A DNA stretch of 64,000 bases from Acidimicrobiia bacterium (GTDB taxonomy: Bacteria; Actinomycetota; Acidimicrobiia; Acidimicrobiales; Aldehydirespiratoraceae). Positions 1 through 8,687 of this stretch are shown in pieces. Position 1 is the stretch's first letter. Each line of letters starts with the position of its first letter. A program made the position numbers and the translations under genes. Where the stretch lies: the NCBI GenBank assembly GCA_022819505.1, contig JAJEHD010000018.1, positions 691,663 to 755,662 on the forward strand. Reading direction: 5' to 3'. Below the pieces are notes generated by a model, which searched no databases, was not told the origin of the DNA, and saw only the letters and a list, made by a program, of their open reading frames with translations.

Positions 1-89
1 CGGTCCGCGCTGACGATCACGAGCTTGGCGTCAGGGGGATGCCCGAGGCGCTCTACCAGCGATTCCACGACCTTGACGGTATCTGACAC
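1..89 (-). CDS. N-terminal fragment of a protein running off the left edge (possible ChbG/HpnK deacetylase)
   Basis: A GTG at 87-89 on the minus strand opens a frame of 29 complete codons that continues past the window edge. The visible N-terminus contains VVESLVERLGHPPDAKLVIV followed by SAD. A short helix, a PPDA turn and a hydrophobic beta strand ending in an acidic residue resemble the start of ChbG/HpnK (YdjC-type) carbohydrate deacetylases, whose first strand ends in the metal-binding ADD motif. Here the residue after AD is encoded by CG-something, so it is Arg rather than Asp, and the family call is weak. The plus strand has no convincing gene here. Confidence 0.4.
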   Translation of the reverse strand, partial: MSDTVKVVESLVERLGHPPDAKLVIVSAD

Positions 90-134
90 TGGGGGGCCGC
101 ATCTCACCTAAGGCCCGCCGTTAAGGAGCCCGCC

Positions 135-710
135 TCAGCCCAGCGGAACGTCGGGGCCGCCGCAGTGGCCCCACAAGCCGCGGTCGGCTGCCACCGCGTC
201 TGCCTCGGCCCGAGCAATAGCGCTGGCGTAGTGGTCGTTGGGCGGGTAGTTCAGCGCCGCGGCGTAGCCGGCTGCCACGAGTTCCAGGTTGACGAAGAGG
301 CCATCGCGGGATCGCACCACGTAGCCGAGGAGACGCTGGTAGGCGTCCCGGGCCTCAACGTCGCGCACCAGCATGATCTCGGTGCCCTCGGGGAGCACGG
401 CCTCGAGATGCAGCGACGCCTCCTTGCCGAAGCACTGCACCGGACGGGTGGGCGCCACCGACTCGGGGGCGTCGATACCGATGAGGCGCACCGTCTCCTG
501 ATGACCGCTTACCAGTACGTCGATGGTGTCACCGTCGACAACCCGCTCGACGGTGGCGTTGGGAGCCCACTGGTGTCCGTCGTCGGTCCCGACCGACACC
601 TCCCCGCCCGTCGTGGCTACTACTGGCGGGGTGCTGCATGAGCTGACGAGCACCAGCACGAGCACTCCCGCCCAGCGGCACCGATGTAGCGATCCACAGT
701 TGCTCCCCAT
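135..710 (-). CDS. Secreted thermonuclease-like (SNase) lipoprotein
   Basis: This 191-residue protein starts with a basic stretch, a hydrophobic segment (VLVLVLV) and a lipobox-like VSSCS, so it is probably a lipoprotein on the outer face of the membrane. The rest is a staphylococcal-nuclease fold: VDGDTIDV (calcium-binding Asp), VRLIGIDAPE (first catalytic Arg and following acid), and DAYQRLLGYV (second catalytic Arg), ending in RGLWGHC. The family cleaves DNA and RNA to 3'-mononucleotides. I chose the ATG at 710 because it lies just before the signal peptide; a longer frame upstream is rich in Arg/Gly and looks untranslated. It stands alone on the minus strand. Confidence 0.85.
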   Translation of the reverse strand: MGSNCGSLHRCRWAGVLVLVLVSSCSTPPVVATTGGEVSVGTDDGHQWAPNATVERVVDGDTIDVLVSGHQETVRLIGIDAPESVAPTRPVQCFGKEASLHLEAVLPEGTEIMLVRDVEARDAYQRLLGYVVRSRDGLFVNLELVAAGYAAALNYPPNDHYASAIARAEADAVAADRGLWGHCGGPDVPLG

Positions 711-810
711 AATGCATGCTCCTCCGCGACCCGTACGTGGGGCACTCGCTTCGGCTGACGGTGGCATCCGGCCGGTGAGCGGCCGGTGCGATTGGGGCTC
801 GCGCCGGGGA

Positions 811-1005
811 TCAGGCTGCGGCGGGGAGGTCGCCGCCGTCGACGGTAGCGACCTCTGCGGGGGTGCGGGCGGCCTGCAGGGCTCTGCGGGCCCGGGCCAC
901 GCCGCGCCGGCCGATCTCGCACGTGGCGGAGTCGAGCTGCCAGGTCTGCTGAGAATCGGGCTGGCCGGCGGTGACGATTTCTATGAGAACCAGTTGATCG
1001 GACAT
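811..1005 (-). CDS. Small conserved-looking hypothetical protein
   Basis: A 64-residue frame from ATG at 1005 (a GTG lies two codons upstream at 1011) fills the space between the nuclease and the divergent LLM gene. It has a hydrophobic strand (LVLIEIVTAG) then a basic helix (EIGRRGVARARRALQAAR). The mix of residues looks like a real small protein rather than an antisense shadow. No family is recognised and no strong ribosome-binding site is visible. The stretch 711-810 upstream of the nuclease holds nothing I can identify. Confidence 0.5.
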   Translation of the reverse strand: MSDQLVLIEIVTAGQPDSQQTWQLDSATCEIGRRGVARARRALQAARTPAEVATVDGGDLPAAA

Positions 1006-1043
1006 GTACACATGATGGCCAGGGGGTGTGACATCCTGTCCGG

Positions 1044-2024
1044 ATGAGCCAAATCCCCGCCAAGAGATACGGCATCACGGTCCCCTTCATGGGCCCCCTG
1101 CACGCCCAGCGGCCGCTCTTCGAGGAACTCGTCGAGCTGGGATACACCGATGTCTGGTCGGCGGAGGCGAACGGCTTCGACGGCTTCACCACGCTTGCTC
1201 TCGCCTCGGTGTGGGCGCCGGCGCTGAGGCTCGGCACGGCGGTCGTACCTGCCTACACGCGCGGTCCGGCCCTCATGGCCCAGTCGGCTGCGTCGCTGGC
1301 CTCGGCCGCGCCGGGACGCTTCGTCCTCGGGATCGGCACATCCTCGGAGGTCATCGTCGACCACTGGAACGCGGTTCCGTTCGATCGGCCCTACCAGCGG
1401 GTGCGCGACACCGTCCGCTTCCTTCGAGTTGCCCTGAGCGGCGAGAAGGTCACCGAGGACTACGACACCTTCTCGGTGCGGGGATTCAGGCTTGGCATTC
1501 CCGTCAACGAGCCGGTGCCGATCTTCGTGGCCGCGTTGAGGGAGCGAATGCTGCGTCTCGCGGCCCGCGAGAGCGACGGCGCCATCATCAACTGGCTGTC
1601 GGCACCCGACGCAGCCCGGGTCTGCGGAATCGTGAGGGATGAGAGCCCGACGGCCGAGGTCGTGGCCCGCATCTTCGTGCTGCCCACGCCCGACCGGCAC
1701 GCAGCCCTTGCCGCGGGACGGCGGTTACTGGCGGCCTACATCAATGTGCCGGTCTACCGGGCATTCCACGCGTGGCTCGGACGGACCGACGCGCTCGGCG
1801 AGCACTGGTCCCAATGGGACGCGGGCGACCGGAGGGGCTCGCTGGAGAAGATCCCCGAACACGTGGTGGACGAGCTGCTGGTTCACGGATCGCCCGACGA
1901 CTGCCGCCGGCACATCCAGCGCTTCATCGACAACGGGGTGACCTGCCCGGCCCCGATGGTTCTGCCGGCCGAGGGTGTCGACGCCTTCGACGTTGTGAGG
2001 GCCCTGGCCCCCGCCGCTCCCTAG
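1044..2024 (+). CDS. LLM-class (luciferase-like) F420/flavin-dependent oxidoreductase
   Basis: The 326-residue protein has the luciferase-like TIM barrel: an N-terminal strand (YGITVPFMGPL), LGYTDVWSAEANGFDGFT, then LRLGTAVVPAYTRGP and the PGRFVLGIGTSSEVIV motif typical of F420-dependent LLM enzymes of actinobacteria. The C-terminal part keeps HGSPDDCRRHIQRFIDNGV, the conserved helix that closes such proteins. Substrates of this class vary widely (hydride transfer from F420H2 or FMNH2) and cannot be read from sequence. It starts at ATG 1044 and ends 7 bases before a convergent SDR gene. Confidence 0.85.
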   Translation: MSQIPAKRYGITVPFMGPLHAQRPLFEELVELGYTDVWSAEANGFDGFTTLALASVWAPALRLGTAVVPAYTRGPALMAQSAASLASAAPGRFVLGIGTSSEVIVDHWNAVPFDRPYQRVRDTVRFLRVALSGEKVTEDYDTFSVRGFRLGIPVNEPVPIFVAALRERMLRLAARESDGAIINWLSAPDAARVCGIVRDESPTAEVVARIFVLPTPDRHAALAAGRRLLAAYINVPVYRAFHAWLGRTDALGEHWSQWDAGDRRGSLEKIPEHVVDELLVHGSPDDCRRHIQRFIDNGVTCPAPMVLPAEGVDAFDVVRALAPAAP

Positions 2025-2031
2025 GATCCCC

Positions 2032-2844
2032 CTAACCGTCTTCGGAGCCCAGCAGGCGTCTCTGCATTCTGCGCATGCCGTCCAGCCAGCGCTGCCGGTC
2101 ACCGGCCCGGCGCAGTTCGTAGGTGGCCACCTCGGGGTGCGGCAGTATCAGGAACCGGTCCTCGCGTAGCGCTTCGAGGGTCACCGCGGCCACCTCCTCG
2201 GGCTCGATCAGCCCCAGGGCCCTCACCTGGTCGACGGCCACCGCACCCTCGTTCTCGGTCATCGGCGTGCGCACACCCTGGGGGCACAGGCACGAGACCC
2301 TCACGCCGTCGTCACCGTGAGTGATCGCGATCCACTCGGCCAGCCCCACGGCAGCATGCTTGGTGACCGCGTAGGAGGCGGTCCCGAAGTTCGTCAGCAG
2401 TCCCGCGGCCGAGGCGGTCACGAGCAGATGGCCCGACCCTCGCTCCACCCATCGCGGCACGAGATGCCGGCAGGCGATCACATGGGCCATCACGTTCACG
2501 TCCCAGACGTGGTTCCACTCGTCGTCGGGCCGCTCGACCCCACCGAGGTGGGAGATGCCGGCGTTGCCGCACCACAGCTCGATCGGACCGAGGCTCGATT
2601 CGACCAGCTCGATCAGCGATACGACGGCGTCCTCGTCGGTGACGTCGATACCGGCCGCCAGCCCGCCGGCACCGCCCGGTCCGGCCTCCGCCGCGATCTC
2701 AGCCGCAACGGCCTCTGCTCCGGATCCGTCGATGTCAGCCACCACCACCAGGCTGCCGGCGTCGAGCGCGAGCGCCCTGGCCAGGGATCGCCCGATACCG
2801 CTGGCAGCCCCGGTGACCACCGCGACCGCACCTTCGAGTTGCAC
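2032..2844 (-). CDS. Short-chain dehydrogenase/reductase (SDR)
   Basis: A 270-residue classical SDR. It shows the Rossmann TGAASGIG motif near residue 11, VADIDGS (Asp favouring NAD), the GNAGI motif and the catalytic S/Y/K set with ASYAVTK. It has a C-terminal extension rich in Arg and aromatic residues (ATYELRRAGDRQRWLDGMRR), seen in actinobacterial SDRs of lipid or steroid metabolism. It oxidises or reduces an alcohol/ketone pair; the substrate is unknown. It lies first downstream of the PAP2 gene on the same strand, with a 68-base gap. Confidence 0.85.
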   Translation of the reverse strand: MQLEGAVAVVTGAASGIGRSLARALALDAGSLVVVADIDGSGAEAVAAEIAAEAGPGGAGGLAAGIDVTDEDAVVSLIELVESSLGPIELWCGNAGISHLGGVERPDDEWNHVWDVNVMAHVIACRHLVPRWVERGSGHLLVTASAAGLLTNFGTASYAVTKHAAVGLAEWIAITHGDDGVRVSCLCPQGVRTPMTENEGAVAVDQVRALGLIEPEEVAAVTLEALREDRFLILPHPEVATYELRRAGDRQRWLDGMRRMQRRLLGSEDG

Positions 2845-2912
2845 GAACCGATCCTAGTGATGCCCCCGAGAGTGACGCTCCGGCGTAGCCGGCATCGCCC
2901 GAGTTCGGTCTC

Positions 2913-3437
2913 TCAGCGCAGCAGCCGGCGGGCAATAGCGCCGAGCACGGTGCCGACCGCCATCCCCGCGGTCACATCGCTGGCGTGATGGATGCGCACA
3001 TGAATCCGGCTCAGCGCCACGATCAGGGCCAGGCCGTAGTACGCGGGGGCCCAGGGGCTGCGGCGTGACAGCAGTGAGGCGGCAACCATGGCCGCACTGG
3101 CGTGGCCGCTGGGGAAGCTGCTGGTGAGCGGCTGGCGCAGCGAATGGGGCCGAGGCCCCTTGAACACCGGTCGGCGGCGCCCGAAGATCGTCTTGATGAC
3201 GCCGTTGACCAGCGCGGCCTCCCCCAACAGGGCCACACCCAGCTGCCAGGCGGGGCGGGCGTCCCGGCGCACAGCGGCCTGTGCCACCCCCAACGCGTAC
3301 CAGAGCATCGAGTGGTTGGCCGCCTCCGATGCCGAGTACATGAGACGGTCGAGCGCGGGCCTGTCCCTGAGCCGGCGGTCCCACCACTCGTCGATGGCCT
3401 GGTCGATGCCGTCGATGTTCCTGGCGCGGGATCCCAT
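2913..3437 (-). CDS. PAP2-family membrane phosphatase
   Basis: The 174-residue protein carries the three-part PAP2 active site: KTIFGRRRP (phosphate-binding K-x6-RP type), PSGHASA (acid/base His) and SRIHVRIHHASDV (SR-x5-H-x3-D, nucleophile His). Hydrophobic segments between them fit a small multi-pass enzyme acting on lipid phosphates such as undecaprenyl pyrophosphate or phosphatidate. It starts 2 bases after the VanW gene stops, so the two are probably one transcript and share an envelope role. Confidence 0.85.
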   Translation of the reverse strand: MGSRARNIDGIDQAIDEWWDRRLRDRPALDRLMYSASEAANHSMLWYALGVAQAAVRRDARPAWQLGVALLGEAALVNGVIKTIFGRRRPVFKGPRPHSLRQPLTSSFPSGHASAAMVAASLLSRRSPWAPAYYGLALIVALSRIHVRIHHASDVTAGMAVGTVLGAIARRLLR

Positions 3438-3439
3438 GG

Positions 3440-5317
3440 TTACTCGTCAGGGATGGTCGTGGCAGGGACGTTGCCGGTCTCGCCCTGAGAGGGGTTGTCG
3501 CCGCTGCCGGTCTCGCCCTGCGGGGAGTCGCCGCTGTCGCCGATGGGCTCGAGCTGGTCGCTCCCGCTCCCACCCGCCCCCTGGTACTCGCTCTCCTCCG
3601 GAGGGACGGTCGACTCCGGCGCGATGGTCGTCGTAGTGGTGGTTGTTGTGGTGACCGACGGGGTTCCGTCACAGTTGAGACCCTCGGGGCGGTACAGGGC
3701 TCTCACCGTGTCGGTCTCGCTTCGCCCGTCCTCGAGCCAGGTCCGGGTGCGCTCGGTAACCACTCGAGTACACGACGTCCCCCGGGGCTCGGACCACTGG
3801 CTGGTCTGCTCGGCCAGAACCCAAGGTGTCGAGTAGAGCCGCACCGTGATCGAGCTGTCGCCGGTAGTGGGCCACAGCATCACCCCGAAGGGCGTGTTGT
3901 TCTCGAGCACAAGGTCCGGCGCCGGGTACGAGACGGTGGCCTCGCGCCCGTATGGGTACCGGCTGAGATAGATCGAGTGGCTCTGGTAGTCGATGAAGTC
4001 GAGCCCCGCGAAGAACGCCGCGTTGAACAGTGTGGTGGCGTACTGCGAGATCCCTCCGCCAACCGAGTCCACGAACACGCCGTCCAGGATCATCGCGGCT
4101 GGCACGAACCCGTTGTTGACCGTGCGCGGGCCGACGTACTCGTTGACCGAGAAGCGCTGACCCGGCTCGATGATCACACCGCGGGTCAGTTCCGAGATGC
4201 GGGCGATGTTGATTATCCGATCCTGGCCCGGGGTGAAGGGCGTCGTGAACTCGGCGACCAGGTCGGTGATTCCCATCGACTCGGCCCACTCCCGGCCCCG
4301 GGAATGGGGCGCGGGCGCAGCCGGCAGCGCTATCACCGGCTCGCGTTGGACCATTCCGTCGATCAGGGCGGCAATGGCCGTCTCATGGCAGCACCTGAAT
4401 CCGGGCGAACCGTCCGAGATGGTGACGTTGCCGGCCTCGTCGAGGCCGAATGTGGCTGGGATCCCCTCATCGCCGATTCCCGCGAAGAGGCTGGCGAGGG
4501 TGCCGACGATCCGCGGATCGAGAGTGATGCGTGTCTCGTGCTGCTCGCCCTGAAGGACGACGAACTGGCGCAGCGCCAACTCACCGATGGCGAACGTCTC
4601 GGCCGCGCCCTCCAGCTGGAGCACGACCCCGCCCGCGGTTATCTCGTTGGCCCGGACCGCCAGAGCATTGGCCAGGGCGGCGGCGATCGGGTCGGTCGGC
4701 TCCATGCCGCCAATCGGAACCTCGACAAAGGCCGTACCGCCCACGTTCTGGAGCACGGCCTCCTCCAGCCGTGCGGCCAGGAGTTCCATGTCGGGCACCG
4801 GCACGTCGGTGCTCAACACCGGCCGGAAGGCTCCATCGACGAGCTCGATCCGGGGGGTCTCGGGATCGGAATAGGGATCGACGGTGGTGGCCAGGGTTCC
4901 TAGGTCCGTCGTGACGGCCGGTCGGACCTCCCGGCTGGCGAACAGGTCGTAGAGCCATGCGGCCGGCCGGACGACCGGCGGGGGAGGATTGTCAGCCTCG
5001 GCGAGGGTCCGCTCCGCGTCCAGGGAGATGCCCAGCTCGGCAGCGGTGACGGTGATGATCTGATCCAGGAACTGCAGCTCGACAGTGGTCTCGGCCACTT
5101 CCTGGACGACCGGTTCGAGCGCGGTGACCGCCTCCTCGGGCTCAAGCCCTCCGATGTCCACACCGGCCACGACCGCGCCCTCGCGGATCTCGGAGTCCTG
5201 GCCCGACTCGTACACCTGCCACCCGACGATCAGGGCGGCTAGGGCCACCGCTAGCCCGACCATGACCTGCCACAGCCGCGAGTACCGGGCATCGGGCCGC
5301 CGCGGCCGTCTCAGCAC
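3440..5317 (-). CDS. VanW-family envelope protein with peptidoglycan-binding-like N-terminal repeats
   Basis: The 625-residue protein has a basic cytoplasmic tip, one membrane segment near residues 15-35 and a long external part. Residues about 45-340 form repeated YkuD-associated/PG-binding-4-like domains (VVAGVDIGGLEPEEAV). The VanW domain follows at about 365-500, with RIINIARISELTRGVIIEPG, FSVNEYVGPRTV and GGGISQYATTLFNAAFFAG. The last 90 residues are low complexity: a run of nine Thr, then acidic Gly/Ser with two copies of QGETG, likely an extended cell-wall linker. VanW proteins sit in glycopeptide-resistance and cell-wall loci, but their reaction is not known. Confidence 0.85.
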   Translation of the reverse strand: MLRRPRRPDARYSRLWQVMVGLAVALAALIVGWQVYESGQDSEIREGAVVAGVDIGGLEPEEAVTALEPVVQEVAETTVELQFLDQIITVTAAELGISLDAERTLAEADNPPPPVVRPAAWLYDLFASREVRPAVTTDLGTLATTVDPYSDPETPRIELVDGAFRPVLSTDVPVPDMELLAARLEEAVLQNVGGTAFVEVPIGGMEPTDPIAAALANALAVRANEITAGGVVLQLEGAAETFAIGELALRQFVVLQGEQHETRITLDPRIVGTLASLFAGIGDEGIPATFGLDEAGNVTISDGSPGFRCCHETAIAALIDGMVQREPVIALPAAPAPHSRGREWAESMGITDLVAEFTTPFTPGQDRIINIARISELTRGVIIEPGQRFSVNEYVGPRTVNNGFVPAAMILDGVFVDSVGGGISQYATTLFNAAFFAGLDFIDYQSHSIYLSRYPYGREATVSYPAPDLVLENNTPFGVMLWPTTGDSSITVRLYSTPWVLAEQTSQWSEPRGTSCTRVVTERTRTWLEDGRSETDTVRALYRPEGLNCDGTPSVTTTTTTTTTIAPESTVPPEESEYQGAGGSGSDQLEPIGDSGDSPQGETGSGDNPSQGETGNVPATTIPDE

Positions 5318-5374
5318 GATTCGAGGGTACTCGCACCCGGTGACGGCACCGGGCTTCCGTCTTGGCCGTGAGGG

Positions 5375-6043
5375 TCAGAACAGTCGGAGTTCCGGGGACT
5401 CGATGCCGCGCAGCTCGTCGTAGTCCACCTCAACGCAGTCGATGGCACGGTCGGCCGCGAGCACCCTGGCCTGGGGCTTGATGGTCCGGGCTACGAACAC
5501 GCCGCGGACCGGCGCCAGACTCGGGTCGGCGTTCAGGTAGTGCAGGTACCGCGTCAGCTGCTCCACGCCGTCGATCTCGCCGTTGCGCTTCACCTCCACG
5601 GCCACCGCTGCGCCCGATGCGTCGCGGCACAGCAGGTCCACCGGGCCGATCGCGGTGGGGAACTCCCGGCGCACCAGAGTGAAGCCGTCTTCGATGGTCT
5701 CGGGGTTGCTGGCGAGCAGCTGCTGCATCTGGGCCTCGACCCCGTCCTTCTGGAGGCCCGGGTCGGTGCCCATCTCGTGGGTGCTGTCGTGGAGGACCTC
5801 CTCGATCTTGATGGTGAGGCTGTCGCTGCGCCCGGGGGCAGTCACCCGCCACACCCCGGCCTCGTCGTCGATGGTGAGGCGGTTGGGGGCATTCATCCAG
5901 TTGAGCGGCTTGTAGGCCCCTCCGTCGGCGTGGATGGCCACGCAACCGTCCGCCTTCACCATGATGAGCCGGACCGCGGAGGGAAGATGAGCCTGCAGCC
6001 GCCCGTCGTAGTCGACGGTGCAGCGGGCGATCACGAGCCGCAC
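5375..6043 (-). CDS. nucS: Mismatch-specific endonuclease NucS
   Basis: The 222-residue protein matches actinobacterial NucS in length and layout: an N-terminal DNA-binding/dimerisation half ([16 protein letters not shown]) and a C-terminal RecB-like nuclease half with GPVDLLCRD and [16 protein letters not shown], which supplies the Asp, Glu and Lys of the PD-(D/E)xK site. It ends in PELRLF, fitting a sliding-clamp-binding tail. NucS carries out the non-canonical mismatch repair that replaces MutS/MutL in many actinobacteria. GTG at 6043 gives the family's usual N-terminus; an in-frame TTG lies three codons upstream. It is divergent from the SDR at 6124. Confidence 0.93.
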   Translation of the reverse strand: MRLVIARCTVDYDGRLQAHLPSAVRLIMVKADGCVAIHADGGAYKPLNWMNAPNRLTIDDEAGVWRVTAPGRSDSLTIKIEEVLHDSTHEMGTDPGLQKDGVEAQMQQLLASNPETIEDGFTLVRREFPTAIGPVDLLCRDASGAAVAVEVKRNGEIDGVEQLTRYLHYLNADPSLAPVRGVFVARTIKPQARVLAADRAIDCVEVDYDELRGIESPELRLF

Positions 6044-6123
6044 CGCGGCCAAGCTAGCGTGCTCGCCCCGGCCGGTCGCGGCCCGCTGAATCTGTGCTCG
6101 TGGCGCGGTGGCATACTCTGCCG

Positions 6124-6876
6124 ATGGATCTTGCCGGCCGGACGGCCCTGGTTACCGGGGGAGCCAAACGGGTGGGGCGGGGCATCACCCTGACCCTGGC
6201 CCGGGCCGGCGCCAACGTGGTGATCAACTACAACACCTCGGCCGACGAGGCCCGCCGCACCACCGCCGACGCCGAGGCCCTGGGGGTGCAGGCCCTGCCG
6301 GTGAAGGCTGACGTGACCGACGACAGCCAGGTCCAGGCCATGGTCGCCGCGGCGACGGACCGCTTCGGCACGATCGACGTGCTCGTCAACAACGCCTCCA
6401 CCTTCGCCCTCGGCGCTTTCCCGACCGATGACCTCACCGTGTGGCACCGCTCGATCGACACCCTTGTGCACGGCCCCTTCTACTGCGCCAACCGGGTGGC
6501 GCCGGTCATGCTGGCCAACGGAGGCGGCGTGATCGTGAGCATCGGCGATCTGAGCGCCTTCGAGCCCTGGCCCGGGTTCGCCGGCCACGCCGTCGGCAAG
6601 GGGGCGATCATCTCCCTCACCCGCCAGCTGGCCCTGGAGCTGGCTCCCACCGTCAGGGCCAACGCGGTCGTTCCCGGTCCGGCGCTGCGCCCGGCCGACT
6701 ACGACGATGACACCTACCAGCGGGTGGCCGGCGAGACGCTGGTCGGCCGCTGGGGAACCCCCGAGGAGATGGGCCAGGCGGTCCGGTTCCTCGTCGAGGC
6801 CGACTACATCACCGGCGAGGTCATCACCGTGGACGGCGGCCAGCGCTACGGGCACCGCAAGCACGCCCACGGCTAG
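6124..6876 (+). CDS. SDR-family protein with His in place of the catalytic Tyr
   Basis: A 250-residue SDR with the pteridine-reductase-like motif [11 protein letters not shown], the NNAS motif at about 89-92, and the C-terminal [12 protein letters not shown] strand. The usual catalytic YxxxK is HAVGK (His155, Lys159), so the general acid Tyr is missing. It may be a binding or scaffold protein, or use His instead. ATG 6124 begins directly at [13 protein letters not shown]. It is followed after 43 bases by the LLM gene and may be the first gene of the operon that runs to 10933. Confidence 0.83.
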   Translation: MDLAGRTALVTGGAKRVGRGITLTLARAGANVVINYNTSADEARRTTADAEALGVQALPVKADVTDDSQVQAMVAAATDRFGTIDVLVNNASTFALGAFPTDDLTVWHRSIDTLVHGPFYCANRVAPVMLANGGGVIVSIGDLSAFEPWPGFAGHAVGKGAIISLTRQLALELAPTVRANAVVPGPALRPADYDDDTYQRVAGETLVGRWGTPEEMGQAVRFLVEADYITGEVITVDGGQRYGHRKHAHG

Positions 6877-6919
6877 AGGCCGGCCGTTGTTTGCCCCTGA
6901 CGTGGTTGCCTGACCTGGC

Positions 6920-7894
6920 ATGGTTGCCGCCGGGGTCCACATCGTGCCGCTAATGCCGGCGGAGGACGTCATCTCGGTGGCGGTGGAGGCCGAGCGGCTC
7001 GGATACCACTACTGCCTGGTGGCCGACGAGGGCTTCCACCCCGACGTCTACGCCTGCCTGGGTGCGATCGCCCGGGCCACCGAACGGATCACCCTGGGCG
7101 TGCTGACCAACGGCTACACCCGCCATCCGGCTGTGACCGCCGCGGCCGCGGCCACCGTCAACGAGCTGTCGGGCGGGCGGCTCGTGGTCGTCCTGCTGGC
7201 CGGAGGGTCGATGGTGCTGAGTCCGATGGGGATCGAGCGGGCCCGCCCGGCCCGGGTGGTGGCCGACGCTCTGGAGGTGCTCAAGGGGCTGTGGTCGGGC
7301 CGGGAGGTCAGCTGGCGGGGCCAGACGTGCTCCCTCGACCGGGCCCGACTCGGCATGGGGCCCCAGTCCATCCCGATCTGGATCGCGAGCCGGGGCCCGC
7401 GCCTGCTCGAACTGGCCGGGCGGCAGGCCGACGGTGTCGTCCTCACCGTCAAGCCCGACCTCGGAGCGGCCCTGAGCCTCGTGGAGACGGCCGCCGCGGC
7501 CGCGGACCGGCCCGAGCCGAGATGCTACTACCTCGGCCGGATCTGCTACACGCCCGAGTTGCTGGAGGGTCAGCGCCGCACCCTGTCGTTCGTGCTGATG
7601 GACTCGCCCCGGCGGGTGCTGGAATCGCTGGGCCTGGCGCCCGGCGAGATCGAGGTGGTGGAGCAAGCCGCGGCCAGCAACCGGCCCGAGCTCGTGGACG
7701 GGCTGGTGACCGGCGATCTGCTGCGGCGCTACCAGGTGTCCGGATCACCCGGGGAGTGCCGGATGGAGGTGGAGCGACTGGCTCGCGCCCACGGCCTGTC
7801 GGGGGTGCTGATCGACGCCCTGTCGTCCGACCTCGACGAGAACCTCGCGGTGCTGGCCGACTCGCTGCCCATCATCGCCGGGGCGCGGCCCTAG
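6920..7894 (+). CDS. LLM-class flavin/F420-dependent oxidoreductase
   Basis: The 324-residue luciferase-like barrel has LGYHYCLVADEGFHPDVYA near the N-terminus, ITLGVLTNGYTRHPAVTAAAA, SGGRLVVVLLAGGSMVL and GPQSIPIWIASRGPRLLELA, as in the F420-dependent methylene-H4MPT-reductase-like branch. It starts a tight four-gene set: 9 bases to the aldolase, 4 bases to the kinase, then a 4-base overlap. That suggests a redox step in the same pathway. The substrate cannot be told from sequence. Confidence 0.82.
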   Translation: MVAAGVHIVPLMPAEDVISVAVEAERLGYHYCLVADEGFHPDVYACLGAIARATERITLGVLTNGYTRHPAVTAAAAATVNELSGGRLVVVLLAGGSMVLSPMGIERARPARVVADALEVLKGLWSGREVSWRGQTCSLDRARLGMGPQSIPIWIASRGPRLLELAGRQADGVVLTVKPDLGAALSLVETAAAAADRPEPRCYYLGRICYTPELLEGQRRTLSFVLMDSPRRVLESLGLAPGEIEVVEQAAASNRPELVDGLVTGDLLRRYQVSGSPGECRMEVERLARAHGLSGVLIDALSSDLDENLAVLADSLPIIAGARP

Positions 7895-7903
7895 ATTCTT
7901 CCC

Positions 7904-8683
7904 ATGGCCTCCCGGCAACTCGACCGCATCTTCGGCCCCGACGGGCGAGCGGTGATCATCGCCATGGACCACGGGCTCATCGACGGCCCCTGCGCCGGCT
8001 TCGAGCGGCCCGCCGACACCATCGCGGCGGTGGTGGCGGGCGGGCCTGACGCCATCCTGACCTCCTACGGGATCGCCGCCAAGTTCTCGGCCGAACTGGA
8101 GGGGGTCGGGCTCATCCTCCGCAGTGACGGCTCCGAGAGCAACCTCGGCACGCCGAGCAGCGGTTCGGTCGGGCAGTTCTTCGGGGTCGAGGACGCTCTC
8201 CGGGTCGGGGCCGACGCCCTGGCGGTCACAGCCTTGCCGGGCTCGCCCGCCGAGGCGGCCACGCTCCGCAACCTGGCCCGCACCATCAGCGAGGCCCACC
8301 GATCGGACCTGCCGGTGATGGCCGAGATGGTGCCCGGCGGCTTCGACTCTCCCCCCGAGCTTCGGGGCCCCGACGCGGTGGCCTTCGCCGCTCGGCTGGG
8401 CGCCGAGCTGGGGGCCGACTTCATCAAGGCGCCGTACTGCGAGGACTTCTCCCGGGTGACGGCGTCGACGTTCGCGCCGGTGGTGATCCTGGGAGGCTCC
8501 AGGCGTTCAGAGGCGGTGGCCCTGGCTAACATCAAAGAAGCGGTCGATGCGGGCGGAGCCGGCGTGGCCATGGGCCGCAACGTGTTCCAGAGCGAGAACC
8601 CCACGGCCATGACCCGGGCGGTGGCCGCGGTCGTGCACGACGGCGCCAGCGTCGAGGACGCCTTCGCGATTCTCGGAGGATGA
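7904..8683 (+). CDS. Class I aldolase of the DhnA/LacD/LsrF family
   Basis: The 259-residue TIM-barrel aldolase has the family start [13 protein letters not shown], an interior MAEMVPGG strand, a Schiff-base Lys in [10 protein letters not shown] (about residue 172), and the phosphate-binding end [12 protein letters not shown] plus [12 protein letters not shown]. Members are archaeal-type fructose-bisphosphate aldolase, ADH synthase and the AI-2 thiolase LsrF. The next gene is an FGGY kinase, which argues for cleavage of a phosphorylated ketose or similar sugar acid rather than for glycolysis or aromatic amino-acid synthesis. The exact substrate is unknown. Confidence 0.82.
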   Translation: MASRQLDRIFGPDGRAVIIAMDHGLIDGPCAGFERPADTIAAVVAGGPDAILTSYGIAAKFSAELEGVGLILRSDGSESNLGTPSSGSVGQFFGVEDALRVGADALAVTALPGSPAEAATLRNLARTISEAHRSDLPVMAEMVPGGFDSPPELRGPDAVAFAARLGAELGADFIKAPYCEDFSRVTASTFAPVVILGGSRRSEAVALANIKEAVDAGGAGVAMGRNVFQSENPTAMTRAVAAVVHDGASVEDAFAILGG

Positions 8684-8687
8684 CCCG

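Noticed and set aside
3600..3650. Simple repeat of Thr codons in the VanW gene as a microsatellite of interest
   Set aside because: It is a low-complexity linker common in secreted actinobacterial proteins.
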